Shown: positions 16,146-26,288, counted from the first letter of the stretch. The stretch: DNA of 40,323 bases from Lentimicrobiaceae bacterium (GCA_002708315.1 PANC01000009.1:122833-163155), one strand, 5' to 3'. Program-made: numbers and translations. Notes: generated by a model not told the origin, from the letters alone.

Positions 16146-16961
16146 ATGAAACAGAAAGTAAAAGATTTGCTACATATACTTGTTATTTATTTGATAGCAC
16201 TTTTCGCTGCCATACTTACATTAAAGTATATTCCAATTGCTGACATACTATGGAAAACGGCATTGGCTGATGTTGTGGCAACCATAATAATATTTGCTTT
16301 TAGTGTTAAGTATAATAATTCAAGTGTTTATGATCCATACTGGAGTGCTGCTCCTATTTTTATTGTTTTATACTGGTTATTTAACTCACAGCAGTTTGAA
16401 TTTTATTATAAAATAATGTGGGTAGTTATTACAATATGGGGTGTGAGATTAACATGGAATTGGATATTAAGATGGAATGGATTTGTTGATGAGGATTGGC
16501 GATATGAGCTAATACGTAAAAAGACAGGTAAGTTTTATTGGCCGGCAAGTTTTATTGCCATTCACCTTCTCCCCACAGCCATAGTTTTTGCTGGGTTAGT
16601 GCCTGTTTATTATGCCTTTAATTCACCATCACCCGCTCCCACATCTTGGTTTACTGTAAGCTTTATATTCTTCGCAATGGGAGCAATATTTTTGGAAAAA
16701 ACTGCTGACGAAACTCTACGGCATCATGTGAAATCGGGAAGAAGTAAAAACGAACGACTTCAGGATGGTATTTGGGGGGTAATAAAATATCCAAATTATG
16801 CGGGAGAGGTCCTTTTTTGGTGGGGTATTTATTTTATGAGTGTGGTTGTAGATCTCTCAATTTGGTGGACTATTTTTGGACCACTTTCAATAACATTTCT
16901 GTTTGCTTTTATTAGCATACCAATGATGAATAAGAGGTTATCAAACAAAAAATATAATTAG
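16146..16961 (+). CDS. DUF1295 / steroid 5-alpha-reductase-like membrane protein
   Basis: 271 residues with about seven transmembrane helices. Family motifs: SVYDPYWSAAPI after the second helix, VRLTWNWILRWNGFVDEDWR (DUF1295 W..R..G..EDWRY), and near the C-terminus GIWGVIKYPNYAGEVLFWWG, the nucleotide-binding-like region of the isoprenylcysteine methyltransferase/5-alpha-reductase fold. A reductase or methyltransferase acting on a lipid is expected from the fold; the substrate is not known. A near-match to the -7 element (CACCTTTG, 16109-16116) lies 29 bp before the ATG. Confidence 0.8.
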   Translation: MKQKVKDLLHILVIYLIALFAAILTLKYIPIADILWKTALADVVATIIIFAFSVKYNNSSVYDPYWSAAPIFIVLYWLFNSQQFEFYYKIMWVVITIWGVRLTWNWILRWNGFVDEDWRYELIRKKTGKFYWPASFIAIHLLPTAIVFAGLVPVYYAFNSPSPAPTSWFTVSFIFFAMGAIFLEKTADETLRHHVKSGRSKNERLQDGIWGVIKYPNYAGEVLFWWGIYFMSVVVDLSIWWTIFGPLSITFLFAFISIPMMNKRLSNKKYN

Positions 16962-16986
16962 TAATGTATCCTAATAAACGGTATTT

Positions 16987-19476
16987 TCAAAAATTGAACT
17001 GCAGACTAAATCTTATTCCAAAAGGCGAAATTTGAGGATGGTCTAGGTATGAAAGCCTCCATACGGCATCCACTCTAATGATTTTAAATATGTTTTCAAT
17101 ACCAGCTCCTGCTTCAAAGTACGGTTTGTAAAGGGTGTACATTTCAGCTGGAAAAACTGAATAATCCTTATTGCTTTGATCAGTGTTACCAACGAGCCCG
17201 CTAACAAATGCCACCTCGCGCCATTTTAATTTTCTGAATAATGGCACCCGATTAAATAGTAACCCATTAAAATGATGAGTATAAAAAACCTTAAGGTACT
17301 TATCACTTACAAACTCGTAATAATTCATCATATTGAATGCAGTTTCATCAAAAAAATAAGTTTCATTACCTGCATGTATTTTTAATAATGGATAGGGTAA
17401 TGTGCCCCAAATTCGGCCGGCTTCTATTCTAAATTTAGACCATCCCAAATTAAAAACATTGAACCAGTGTTTTACACCTAATTGTAACTTATGGTATTCA
17501 TAATCACTGTTAAAGAAATTAGGTATTCCATAACCGTATTTGATATTTACTATTGGATATTTGGCACCCAAGCTCACCCGCTCAAACTCTCCCATCGATA
17601 CCCTCTCTTTAAATGCAAATCTAAAATTCAAACCAACTTCAGCAGAGGTAATTGCATCTTCTTTTGCAATCTTTTGAGTGGATTCATCTTGATAATAGAA
17701 TTCAAATTTTGTTTCTCCAACAGGGTATAGGTTTCTATTCATGAAATAGAAAGTGTTGCTGATGCCTGTTATCCATTCATGCTCATATTCAAGTTTTATT
17801 TCCTCCACAAAGCTCAACTTATCTGCTGGTAACCTTCGAAATAAAAAAGCCAGAAAGAAATCTTCTCTAAACGCATTTTGGCTAGCTCCCAACTGCTCAA
17901 GATCATATCTAAAAGAGGCCCTAATAGCTCGTCGAGGATTTTTATTGAACATATATAGTGCATTCGCTCCATATTTAAACTTAGCATCCAGAGTTCCATA
18001 TGCAACATATCCTCCAAGTAATATCTTAGTGCTAAATGCATTACTAGTTCTGCCTCCAAACCTAAATCTTGCCCCTTCCACAGCATTGAAACTTAGCATG
18101 GATGCATATGGGCCAATTTCAAACATACCCTTTACATAATAACCAGTTATTACCATTTCTAAAACATCCATGTATGTTTTAAACTGTGGAATGGTAGTAA
18201 GGGTATCTATCATATAGTATATTGTACTTTCATCTTTGGTAAGGTTTTCATGTCTGTTTTCTACCCAATATTTATCGTTGTGTAAATCTGCACTATCGCT
18301 TACAACAACATTAACCGGACTATTATAAAAACTAGGAACCTTTGGTTGATTTATTATATAGTCTTTGTAGGTTGTGGTTTTTTTTCCAAAAAAACCCACA
18401 GTTCTCTTGTTGTTTTCAGTAATATTAAAGTCAGCAATTGTATAATCTCTGGTTAATACCCAATGCTCACCGTCGATAATATCAAACGATTTATTTATCA
18501 CCAAATCATTTACAAAATTCATATTAGCGTCATTTGCAATATGCATTTCAATTTCTCTTATTGCAAATGTTGTATCATGTACCCACATGTTACCGGTGAA
18601 TGTAAGAGTTTGTTTATGCCTTGGCTTAAACATTAACTTATAGCACCACTTACCTTCAAAGCTTGCACTATCAACTAGGTAATATCTATAAGATGATAAT
18701 CCAGTATTAGCTATTGGGCTTACAAAATGCAACTGAAAAACATCTATGTAGTTATCATAAATGTTTGTGTTAAGGTATTCGTCACCAAGTAATTGCATGG
18801 CACTCTTATTATTAAAACCGCTAATTTTCGATGCCTTAATTTTTTCCAAATATCCCTTTGGATTTTTACGGGTATATACATTTGAAATAGTTTCGCTAAG
18901 AAATATGGGAAGATAAGTTTTGCCGTTTACTGTTGATGTGTCAACGTATTGAAAAATAAAATTGAATGGCTTATAAATCTTCCTACTTTGAAATTTTTCT
19001 GTAATATTATTCGCATCAAGTTCAATTTTAGTATATGCCTCATATTGATATGATTCAAGGTTGTCGGGATCATTGAAGGGCTTATTGGCAATTATGCTAT
19101 CAAGTATTATTTCAGCTGGATTTACTCCGGGCCTTATGACAACATCTTCAAGCTGAATAAACTTAGCTTTCATTTTGAAGTCGATAATCTGGAATTTACC
19201 CTTTAAAACCCTTGCTGACATTCTTTCATATCCAATAAACGATGCCAACAAAGTATCACTGGCATTGTTCGTTTCAATGGAATACTCTCCATCAAAGTTT
19301 GTTGTAATGCCCACAGACGACCCTTTGAAAATAATATTTACAAAGGGAAGTGGCTCACCCGTTGCCGAATCTGCCACAGTTCCCATAATTTTAGTCAGCT
19401 GCCCATAGGAATTAGTTGGAAGCACCCCAAATAAAATAATAGGAATTAGTAGTATATATAGTTTAAGTCTATGAAT
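16987..19476 (-). CDS. Outer-membrane protein with carboxypeptidase-regulatory-like domain and DUF5686 barrel
   Basis: About 829 residues. After a signal peptide ending at NSYGQ comes a CarboxypepD_reg-like domain (GTVADSATGEPLPFVNIIFK ... GEYSI), then a long DUF5686 region and a C-terminal beta-barrel ending FSLQFNF. Such proteins are outer-membrane proteins of unknown function typical of Bacteroidota. The only in-frame GTG (19425) sits inside the signal peptide. Upstream the frame encodes HRLKLYILLIPIILFG, but holds no ATG, GTG or TTG before the in-frame stop at 19549-19551. I place the start at ATT 19476, which gives a normal signal peptide; this is inference. It converges with the DUF1295 gene. 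Confidence 0.8.
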   Translation of the reverse strand: MHRLKLYILLIPIILFGVLPTNSYGQLTKIMGTVADSATGEPLPFVNIIFKGSSVGITTNFDGEYSIETNNASDTLLASFIGYERMSARVLKGKFQIIDFKMKAKFIQLEDVVIRPGVNPAEIILDSIIANKPFNDPDNLESYQYEAYTKIELDANNITEKFQSRKIYKPFNFIFQYVDTSTVNGKTYLPIFLSETISNVYTRKNPKGYLEKIKASKISGFNNKSAMQLLGDEYLNTNIYDNYIDVFQLHFVSPIANTGLSSYRYYLVDSASFEGKWCYKLMFKPRHKQTLTFTGNMWVHDTTFAIREIEMHIANDANMNFVNDLVINKSFDIIDGEHWVLTRDYTIADFNITENNKRTVGFFGKKTTTYKDYIINQPKVPSFYNSPVNVVVSDSADLHNDKYWVENRHENLTKDESTIYYMIDTLTTIPQFKTYMDVLEMVITGYYVKGMFEIGPYASMLSFNAVEGARFRFGGRTSNAFSTKILLGGYVAYGTLDAKFKYGANALYMFNKNPRRAIRASFRYDLEQLGASQNAFREDFFLAFLFRRLPADKLSFVEEIKLEYEHEWITGISNTFYFMNRNLYPVGETKFEFYYQDESTQKIAKEDAITSAEVGLNFRFAFKERVSMGEFERVSLGAKYPIVNIKYGYGIPNFFNSDYEYHKLQLGVKHWFNVFNLGWSKFRIEAGRIWGTLPYPLLKIHAGNETYFFDETAFNMMNYYEFVSDKYLKVFYTHHFNGLLFNRVPLFRKLKWREVAFVSGLVGNTDQSNKDYSVFPAEMYTLYKPYFEAGAGIENIFKIIRVDAVWRLSYLDHPQISPFGIRFSLQFNF

Positions 19477-19659
19477 GCTATTACGTTTTAAACAGACCTT
19501 AAAATTATGAGTATAGTTAAATACTCCATAACTTGATTCTTTTAAAATTTAGTATCTCCCTTATTCATTATTGGGCAATTAAATTTTTACCATTATATAA
19601 ATTAGGGTTTATTTCCATAGACAATAATAATCAGAAATAGTTTAATGGCATTATTCTTT

Positions 19660-21303
19660 TTACCAAAAGATTGTGTAAAGCACAGCAAGCAATAATAAAA
19701 TGATATATGCAGATATGTTATAAACGGCATCAGTTTTAAATGTGCTGCTTGTGAGCACTATTCCCTTTGGATCATCCTCAGAAGCATTTGAAGAAAGGCT
19801 AACAAAAACTATAACTACAATTGTTATTATGAATGTATAAAGCATTTGATCCATCCACGGAAGTTCCAAGTATTGGTGCTTGAGGGATAATGCCACAGGT
19901 ATTGAAACTAATATTCCCCATATTGCTCCCCTGTTATTAGCTTTTTTATAAAACAGACCAAGCATGAATACTGCAAGTATTCCAGGACTTACAAGCCCGG
20001 TATATTCTTGGATATATTGAAATGCCTGATCGATACTCCCAAGTGCCGGTGCTACAATAACTCCAATTGCAAGAGCGATAGCGCCACTTATTCTGCCTAC
20101 TCTAACATCTCTATCTTTACCATTCTTTTTTGCAAAATATGGTTTGTATATATCCATTGTAAATATTGTAGATGTTGAGTTAACCATACTAGCCAATGAT
20201 GAAACAATTGCAGCAGCCAAAGCAGCAACTACCAATCCTTTAATGCCGGTAGGAATGAAAGTGCTTATTAACCATGGATAGGCCTTATCATAATTTATAG
20301 ATCCGTCAGTCTTTACGAAGGCATTGGAAATACCATCCATCACAGCTGTTCCTTGAGCTTCTGAAAACATTACCCAAGCAACAATTCCTGGAACAACAAC
20401 TATTAAAGGAATTATCATTTTAAGAAAGGCTGCGAATACAATTCCTCTCTGTGACTCTTTTAAACTTTTTGCAGCAAGTGTTCTTTGTATAATATACTGG
20501 TTAAACCCCCAGTAATAAAGGTTTGCAATCCATAATCCGCCAATAAGAACTGCAATTCCTGGTAAGTTCATGAATTCAGGATTATCCTTTTTGATAATCA
20601 TATGAAACTTATCGCCAGCACTCTCATAAATATGCAATATTCCATTTAAAATTCCTCCCTCAGGAGTAACATGGTCCAGAGCAATAATAGATGTAATAAT
20701 GCCTCCAACTACCAATAAGGCAACCTGTATAACATCGGTCCAGGCCACAGCTGCCAAGCCTCCATGCAAAGAATAAGCTGCTGCAAATAATGCCAAAGCC
20801 ATTACGGAAGTAAATATCAGGCTGCCATCTCCATTTCCTAGGATTGTATCCATCGCCTTGCCACCTAAAAACAAAACCGAAGTTATATTTACAAATATGA
20901 ATAGAGCTATCCAGAAAGTGGCCAGAATAGTTTTTAAATTTGTACTAAACCTTTTTTCAATAAACTCAGGAATGGTAAATAATCCTTTCTCAATGAATAT
21001 TGGGAGGAAATATTTTCCAACAATAATTAATGTAATGGCAGCCATCCATTCGTAGGATGCTATTGCAAGGCCAACTGCCATGCCAGAGCCTGACATTCCA
21101 ATCATTTGCTCCGCGCTAATATTAGCTGCAATTAGAGATGCTCCAATTGCCCACCATGGTAATGATTTGCTTGCAAGAAAATAGTCTTGTGCTGTTTTAT
21201 GAACACCTTTTTTCTCTCTAGAAACCCATAATCCAACCACAAGTATTACTAATCCATATAAAGCAAATACTATATAGTCGATAGTTGTGAATGTAGACGT
21301 CAT
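19660..21303 (-). CDS. Sodium/solute symporter (SSS family), probably sugar-type
   Basis: 547 residues and about 14 helices. Close to the vSGLT-like sodium/sugar branch: PWWAIGASLIAANISAEQMI near the N-terminus, YWGFNQYIIQRTLAAKSLKE in the middle, and SSLASMVNSTSTIFTMDIYK (the SSS sodium-site region). It imports a sugar or related solute with sodium at the inner membrane; the exact substrate is not readable. No catabolic genes adjoin it. A 16-bp palindrome lies 24 bp upstream of the ATG and may control it. Confidence 0.88.
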   Translation of the reverse strand: MTSTFTTIDYIVFALYGLVILVVGLWVSREKKGVHKTAQDYFLASKSLPWWAIGASLIAANISAEQMIGMSGSGMAVGLAIASYEWMAAITLIIVGKYFLPIFIEKGLFTIPEFIEKRFSTNLKTILATFWIALFIFVNITSVLFLGGKAMDTILGNGDGSLIFTSVMALALFAAAYSLHGGLAAVAWTDVIQVALLVVGGIITSIIALDHVTPEGGILNGILHIYESAGDKFHMIIKKDNPEFMNLPGIAVLIGGLWIANLYYWGFNQYIIQRTLAAKSLKESQRGIVFAAFLKMIIPLIVVVPGIVAWVMFSEAQGTAVMDGISNAFVKTDGSINYDKAYPWLISTFIPTGIKGLVVAALAAAIVSSLASMVNSTSTIFTMDIYKPYFAKKNGKDRDVRVGRISGAIALAIGVIVAPALGSIDQAFQYIQEYTGLVSPGILAVFMLGLFYKKANNRGAIWGILVSIPVALSLKHQYLELPWMDQMLYTFIITIVVIVFVSLSSNASEDDPKGIVLTSSTFKTDAVYNISAYIILLLLAVLYTIFW

Positions 21304-21326
21304 TAACCTCTATGTTTTATTTAATG

Positions 21327-21342
21327 AATTATCATGATAATT
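21327..21342. promoter_or_regulatory. 16-bp perfect palindrome upstream of the symporter
   Basis: AATTATCATGATAATT is fully self-complementary and lies in the 281-bp divergent gap, 24 bp from the symporter start and about 240 bp from the GIN-domain gene. An operator is possible; in DNA this AT-rich a chance palindrome of this length is not excluded. Confidence 0.35.
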
Positions 21343-21584
21343 ATTCTGTTATCACTAAGGAAATGTATTATGAAATAGTTATAATAATGTTCAAATCTAA
21401 AAAAAATTGAACTGTCCATTCAATCAGATTAATCAATCGATATATTCAAAATCAATAATCATGGTTTATATAATAATATTTATGTTATAAAAAATACAAT
21501 TGGCATGGATGATATGAATTTAAATGATAATTTTATGCATTCATTAAAGGGCAATCTTAATACATAGTCTAAAAACATTTAACC

Positions 21585-22286
21585 ATGAAACTACATTATG
21601 CATTTTTATCGATTTTATTTTTATCGATTTCAGCAACATCATTTTCTCAGAAAATAAAAGAAATAAACGTAGACAATTTCAATCAAGTTAAATTTGAGGG
21701 CTCAGCACAATGGTTTATTATTCCTTCAAATAATGAGAGAGTTGTGATAGAATCAAAGTCAGAAGAAGTTTTTGATTACATTGATGTTTATAAAGAAGGC
21801 CAACAGTTAATTGTTAGTACAACAGAAAAGTCAAAGAATATTACCAAGCTTTTTAGATCGGTGACCATAAAGGTTTATGTGTCTAGTTTAAATGCTGCAT
21901 TCTTATCTGGAGTTGGTTCTGTGAAAATGGAAGAAAAATTAAGTTCAGAGACATTTACTGCAACGTTACGTGGAACAGGGAATATGCATCTTAATTTGGA
22001 ATGTGATAGTTTTGGAGGGCATGTATATGGAACAGGAGGCTTAAATATTATTGGATCAGCAAAATCATTAGTTGTTACAGTTGAAGGTGTAGGTAGTTTT
22101 AATGGCTATGAATTTGAAGCTTTAGATGTTGACGCTACAGTTTCAGGAGTTGGTGGAGCTAAGGTTTATGCCTCTCAAACTTTAACGGCTACAATTAATG
22201 GGGTTGGATCCATAAGATATAAAGGAGATCCCGTTAATAAAAATTTTAGTTCAAACGGAGTTGGCACTATCAAAAAGGCTAATTAA
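21585..22286 (+). CDS. Exported head-GIN-domain (DUF2807) protein
   Basis: 233 residues with a signal peptide (FLSILFLSISATSFSQ). The body is a repetitive beta-helix-like array with the recurring motif GVGS/GTGN/GVGG (for example FLSGVGSVKM, LRGTGNMHL, VSGVGGAKVY, INGVGSIRY), diagnostic of the head GIN domain. These proteins are exported and often annotated as putative adhesin heads; function is not established. It is divergent from the symporter and convergent with the TonB-dependent receptor gene. Confidence 0.85.
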   Translation: MKLHYAFLSILFLSISATSFSQKIKEINVDNFNQVKFEGSAQWFIIPSNNERVVIESKSEEVFDYIDVYKEGQQLIVSTTEKSKNITKLFRSVTIKVYVSSLNAAFLSGVGSVKMEEKLSSETFTATLRGTGNMHLNLECDSFGGHVYGTGGLNIIGSAKSLVVTVEGVGSFNGYEFEALDVDATVSGVGGAKVYASQTLTATINGVGSIRYKGDPVNKNFSSNGVGTIKKAN

Positions 22287-22435
22287 ACAATTTGTCATAT
22301 TTAATTTTCTTTCCAGTTTAATCCAAAAACGTAATCAATTACTCATTATAAAGTTACCAATGATTATGCTCCTGGATCGATTATTTTCTCAGAGGGAGAT
22401 CCCGTGAAAGCTTCTAGGAATATTAATTCAGAATT

Positions 22436-24898
22436 TTATAAGTCATCACCTCCGCCACCAGTAGAATTTGAACGTCTGCTGATTTTATAATTATTGAATC
22501 TATATGAAATAGATATTATTAACATTGGCGCCACTGGTGTAAATTTATAATCCAAGTTAAAGTCTCTTCCAGCTTGAGTATAATTACGTAGTGCTGTTCC
22601 AAATATATCTCTAGCTTGAAGATTAGCACTAAGCTGCTTATCAAGGAAGCTTACTTTGAAAGCACCGTCTAAAGTATAATACCCAGAGCTTGTTCCTTGG
22701 GCTGTTACAGTTTCGCTGTTGTAACTACCACTTATTTGTAATTGTCCTTTATCCCACAAACGGAATGTATTATTTAGGCGAGAATTCCAATTGGTAGATG
22801 TTTTTCTGAAAGGTTCATCATAAAGGACTCCTTCAATTTTATAATCATATAAATTTCCACTCAGTGATATATCCCACCATTTTGCTATGCTAACATTTAA
22901 CATTGCTTCCAAACCCAAGGAGTAATCCTTACCAACATTATCAATGGTATTTAACATTACATTTTCTTGGTATACCGAAGATATTCTCTCCATTTTATTA
23001 TGAGTTACACGGTAATAGGATTCCAAAGAAAAAAGATTCTCCCCAAATTTCATGAGATAACCAGCATCATAAGAATCAATATATTCTGGCTTTAATTCGG
23101 GATTACCCTTTCTTACGTTGTACTGATCTTGCCAGGTTATGAATGGTTCAAGGTTCCATCCTCGTGGTCTATCAATTCTTCGGCTATAACTAGCCATAAT
23201 TTGATGGTCCTTGGGAAGAGAGTATGAAAAATGAACTGTGGGAAATATATCCCATCTATCAATAATAAAAGGGCCTTGTCCTGTTGTAGAAACATTTCTA
23301 TCCGTATATTCAGCCCTTAATCCAGCTTGGTAACCAAACTTTTTAAAGTAGCCCGCGTACAATGAATATAAGGCGTAAATATTTCTTACATATTTAGTAT
23401 TGTTGCTAAATTCTGGAACAAGGTCAATACCCCCGGTTTCAATGTTGTATAAGTATAAATCAGTGTTGTCACCACTTTCACCTCTACGAAATTGTAATCC
23501 AGTTTCAAATTTGTCTTTCTTGCCAACGGGAAGTGTATAATCTGCTTTTATATACATCATTTGTGTAGGTCCCGTTTCTACATTTTTTTTACCGCCAATT
23601 AAAGTATCATTAAGGTCCCTTAAAGTATTAGTTGTATTCTCATTAAAGGCCATATCTCTGTAGTTAAGTTCAAACTTTAATGAATGAGATATTTTGGCAC
23701 CCATGCCATCATAAACGCTGCCACCACTACCTTCTTCTATTTGATCTTTATTGGAACTAAAGTCATGCTGATAAATACCATCAAGGCTTATATAATCACC
23801 TCCAATATCAGTTTTGTCGGCACTATTATAAGAAAAGTATGATGATTCGGGCATTGTCCAGTTATCATATCTCAGTGTGGATTGGTTCAACATATTCCAG
23901 TGACCAATTTTTGTTGTAAGAGATAGATAATCATTTTTTGTAGGGTTATATTCTATTCCTGCTCTGAAGTTGTACCCACCAAATTCTCTGCTGGTAGTAC
24001 CTTTTGAATTAACAAAGAAAGTAGTATCGTTTGTAAATGTTTTCCTATTATTGGTTAAATCTCCGGGTCGAGGCCTTTTGCTATAGCTAGCTCCCAAAAC
24101 AACGCTAACCTTATTTAGCCTATAGTTAAGCTGCATGTCGCCACTATACGTATCGTAAGTGCCCACATTTATATTTACTATTCCACTGAGCCCATCTAGA
24201 TAGTTTTTTTTGGTGATAATATTAATGATGCCAGTACCACCATCGGGTTCATATTTAACCGAGGGGTTGGTTATAATTTCAATATTCTCAATGGTACTTG
24301 AAGGAATTTGTCGTAGCGCATCGCTAGGCTCTAGAATAGTAGGCTTACCATCAATTAACACAGTGAAGCCAGTACTTCCTCGCAATGAAACATTCCCCTC
24401 TATGTCAACCTGAACCGAAGGGATATTTTCAAGAACATCAACAGCTGTTCCCGATTCCGAAGTTAATTGTTTATCAACATTAATCACTTTTTTGTCAATC
24501 TTATATTGAATGGGTGCTCTGCGGCTTACTACTTGAACTTCATCTAGTTTTTCAGAAGATGATTCAAGAAATATATTACCCATGCTTATACCTTGATTAT
24601 TTTTAACTTGGAACGGCTCTGTTTTTTTATCCTTTAGGCCAATAAATGTGATTAGAATATAATACTCACCTTCCTTTGGATGATCAATTTTAAAATGACC
24701 TAAATAGTCGGTTATCGTTCCTGAAACAAGCGCACCTGTTTTTGCATTATAAAGGGAAACAGTTGCATATTCAAGCGGCTGCCTATTTGCTTTCTCTAAA
24801 ATGGCACCTTTAATTTTACCCTTTTGAGATAGGTCCTTGTTTGACGAATAAGACATTCCAATAATTATGCTAAGAATAGTGGTAAGAATAAATCTCAT
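22436..24898 (-). CDS. TonB-dependent receptor-like outer-membrane barrel protein
   Basis: 820 residues from ATG 24898 (MRFILTTILSIIIG signal peptide). An upstream TTG at 24925 lies inside the predicted -7 box. Domains: carboxypeptidase-regulatory-like at about 28-110 (GAILEKANRQPLEYATVSLY), plug at about 120-220 (VDVLENIPSVQVDIEGNVSL, RGSTGFTVLIDGKP, GTGIINIITKK), then a barrel of the OMP_b-brl_3 type. There is no SusD partner next to it, so it is probably not a classical glycan-import pair. The C-terminus continues past the last strand into SRRSNSTGGGGDDL instead of ending in an aromatic residue. Substrate unknown. ExbB/ExbD genes that could energise it lie 9 kb away. Confidence 0.88.
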   Translation of the reverse strand: MRFILTTILSIIIGMSYSSNKDLSQKGKIKGAILEKANRQPLEYATVSLYNAKTGALVSGTITDYLGHFKIDHPKEGEYYILITFIGLKDKKTEPFQVKNNQGISMGNIFLESSSEKLDEVQVVSRRAPIQYKIDKKVINVDKQLTSESGTAVDVLENIPSVQVDIEGNVSLRGSTGFTVLIDGKPTILEPSDALRQIPSSTIENIEIITNPSVKYEPDGGTGIINIITKKNYLDGLSGIVNINVGTYDTYSGDMQLNYRLNKVSVVLGASYSKRPRPGDLTNNRKTFTNDTTFFVNSKGTTSREFGGYNFRAGIEYNPTKNDYLSLTTKIGHWNMLNQSTLRYDNWTMPESSYFSYNSADKTDIGGDYISLDGIYQHDFSSNKDQIEEGSGGSVYDGMGAKISHSLKFELNYRDMAFNENTTNTLRDLNDTLIGGKKNVETGPTQMMYIKADYTLPVGKKDKFETGLQFRRGESGDNTDLYLYNIETGGIDLVPEFSNNTKYVRNIYALYSLYAGYFKKFGYQAGLRAEYTDRNVSTTGQGPFIIDRWDIFPTVHFSYSLPKDHQIMASYSRRIDRPRGWNLEPFITWQDQYNVRKGNPELKPEYIDSYDAGYLMKFGENLFSLESYYRVTHNKMERISSVYQENVMLNTIDNVGKDYSLGLEAMLNVSIAKWWDISLSGNLYDYKIEGVLYDEPFRKTSTNWNSRLNNTFRLWDKGQLQISGSYNSETVTAQGTSSGYYTLDGAFKVSFLDKQLSANLQARDIFGTALRNYTQAGRDFNLDYKFTPVAPMLIISISYRFNNYKISRRSNSTGGGGDDL

Positions 24899-24922
24899 TA
24901 AAATTGTATTATTTAGGTGCTG

Positions 24923-24949
24923 CAAATATGCAACTATTTTATTTTACAA
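24923..24949 (-). promoter_or_regulatory. Promoter of the TonB-dependent receptor gene
   Basis: Minus strand TTG (24949-24947), 16 bp, CATATTTG (24930-24923), one mismatch to TAnnTTTG, 25 bp before the ATG. Confidence 0.35.
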
Positions 24950-25077
24950 CTTAGACTATCATTCATAATGGATCGTTCCAAAAAGTTAAATTATTCATAA
25001 AAAAGTCAATAATTTTAGGATTCATTAAGTCTAACGGTAAAAAGGTCAGTATAGAAATCAGGGTAGATGGATAATTT

Positions 25078-26253
25078 CTAATTTAAAAGCCCAAGTTTCT
25101 TGGCTACCAATTCTAGTGTAAAGCCATGTAATATCATTGAAAAGATCACCACAACAACTGTAATATTAAAAATCAGCTCTGCTCTCGGAATACCCAGGAT
25201 GAGTGGCATCAAGGCAAAAACAATTGGTGTTGCTCCTTTTATACCAATCCATGAAACAAATAATTGTTTGTTAAATGGTTGCCGGAATGGTAAATAACTG
25301 ACTAGAACGGCAACGGGGCGTGCCATAAAAAATAAAAATAATGCTGGGAGCCATGCATATCCGAAGGCTTCCATTAATGCATTTGGAAATATTTGAAGGC
25401 CAAGTATAACAAACATAGTAGCTTGAGCAAGCCATGATAAAGTGCTAAAAAAGCTTCTGCTTGTTTTCTTATATTTGAAATCTGTATTACCAAGCATCAA
25501 TCCTAATATGAATGCAGCAACTAGTATATTTCCTCCCAATATATCTGCTCCCAATGTTGTTACCAGAAGTATGGCCAAAAGAAAAATAGGTTTTAGATTT
25601 TCTTCTCGGAATGACATCCTTTTAAATATCTGCTTTAATATCAGTCCCATCATAAGGGCAGATAATCCACCCACGAGCAGCTGTTGGCCAAAATAGATTG
25701 CATATTTAAAAAAACCTCCTGTTTCAGAATTTCCAAGCATCATACAGAATACCAGAGTAAGTATCATTGCCATTGGATCATTGGTTGCAGACTCCATCTC
25801 CAGGGCCCTGCCCGTATTATATTTTAATTTTAGCTTCCTTGTTTCGAGTATAGAATATGTAGCTGCAGCATCAGTTGATGAAATTATAGCTCCGAGTAGC
25901 ATTCCTTCCAGTAATGATAATGGCGTTATAAAGCTTGCAAAAACACCCACCAAAATAGCAGTGACCAGTACACCGAAATTTGCCAGAACCAAGCCTTCTC
26001 CGACTACACTTTTAATTCTGGAAAAGGGGGTTTGAAAGCCACCGGTAAAAATAATTATACTCAACGCAAACTGACTTAGAAATTCGGTTTCCTCGGGATA
26101 GTTGAAAGCTGGATAATTGCCACCATTACCCATGAACAGGCCTGCAAGTATGAAAATTAGAGCAGCAGGTACACCAAATGTTTTTGCAGGATTATAAATT
26201 AGCACAGCAATGGCAATTAATGAGCTAACCGTAAGAATCATTATGTTATCCAT
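25078..26253 (-). CDS. Cation/proton antiporter, NhaP2-like membrane domain
   Basis: 391 residues, about 12 helices, with CPA-family motifs: GAIISSTDAAATYSILETRK and ALEMESATNDPMAMIL (the ND pair in the transport core). The sequence resembles potassium/proton antiporters of the NhaP2/CvrA type. Those are normally about 560-580 residues with a cytosolic TrkA-C-type regulatory domain, whereas this protein stops right after the last helix (LELVAKKLGLLN). It should exchange K+ or Na+ for H+ at the inner membrane; ion choice is not readable. Confidence 0.82.
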   Translation of the reverse strand: MDNIMILTVSSLIAIAVLIYNPAKTFGVPAALIFILAGLFMGNGGNYPAFNYPEETEFLSQFALSIIIFTGGFQTPFSRIKSVVGEGLVLANFGVLVTAILVGVFASFITPLSLLEGMLLGAIISSTDAAATYSILETRKLKLKYNTGRALEMESATNDPMAMILTLVFCMMLGNSETGGFFKYAIYFGQQLLVGGLSALMMGLILKQIFKRMSFREENLKPIFLLAILLVTTLGADILGGNILVAAFILGLMLGNTDFKYKKTSRSFFSTLSWLAQATMFVILGLQIFPNALMEAFGYAWLPALFLFFMARPVAVLVSYLPFRQPFNKQLFVSWIGIKGATPIVFALMPLILGIPRAELIFNITVVVVIFSMILHGFTLELVAKKLGLLN

Positions 26254-26280
26254 TGTTTTTTAGGTGATATTGTGTTGAAG

Positions 26281-26288
26281 CAAATTTA
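26281..26288 (-). promoter_or_regulatory. -7 promoter element of the antiporter gene
   Basis: TAAATTTG on the minus strand, an exact TAnnTTTG match 27 bp before the ATG. No TTG at the usual distance upstream. Confidence 0.45.

Noticed and set aside
22330-22462. Protein-like plus-strand frame between the GIN-domain gene and the TonB receptor gene (NDYAPGSIIFSEGDPV)
   Set aside because: It has no start codon after the in-frame stop and overlaps the receptor's 3' end; probably chance.
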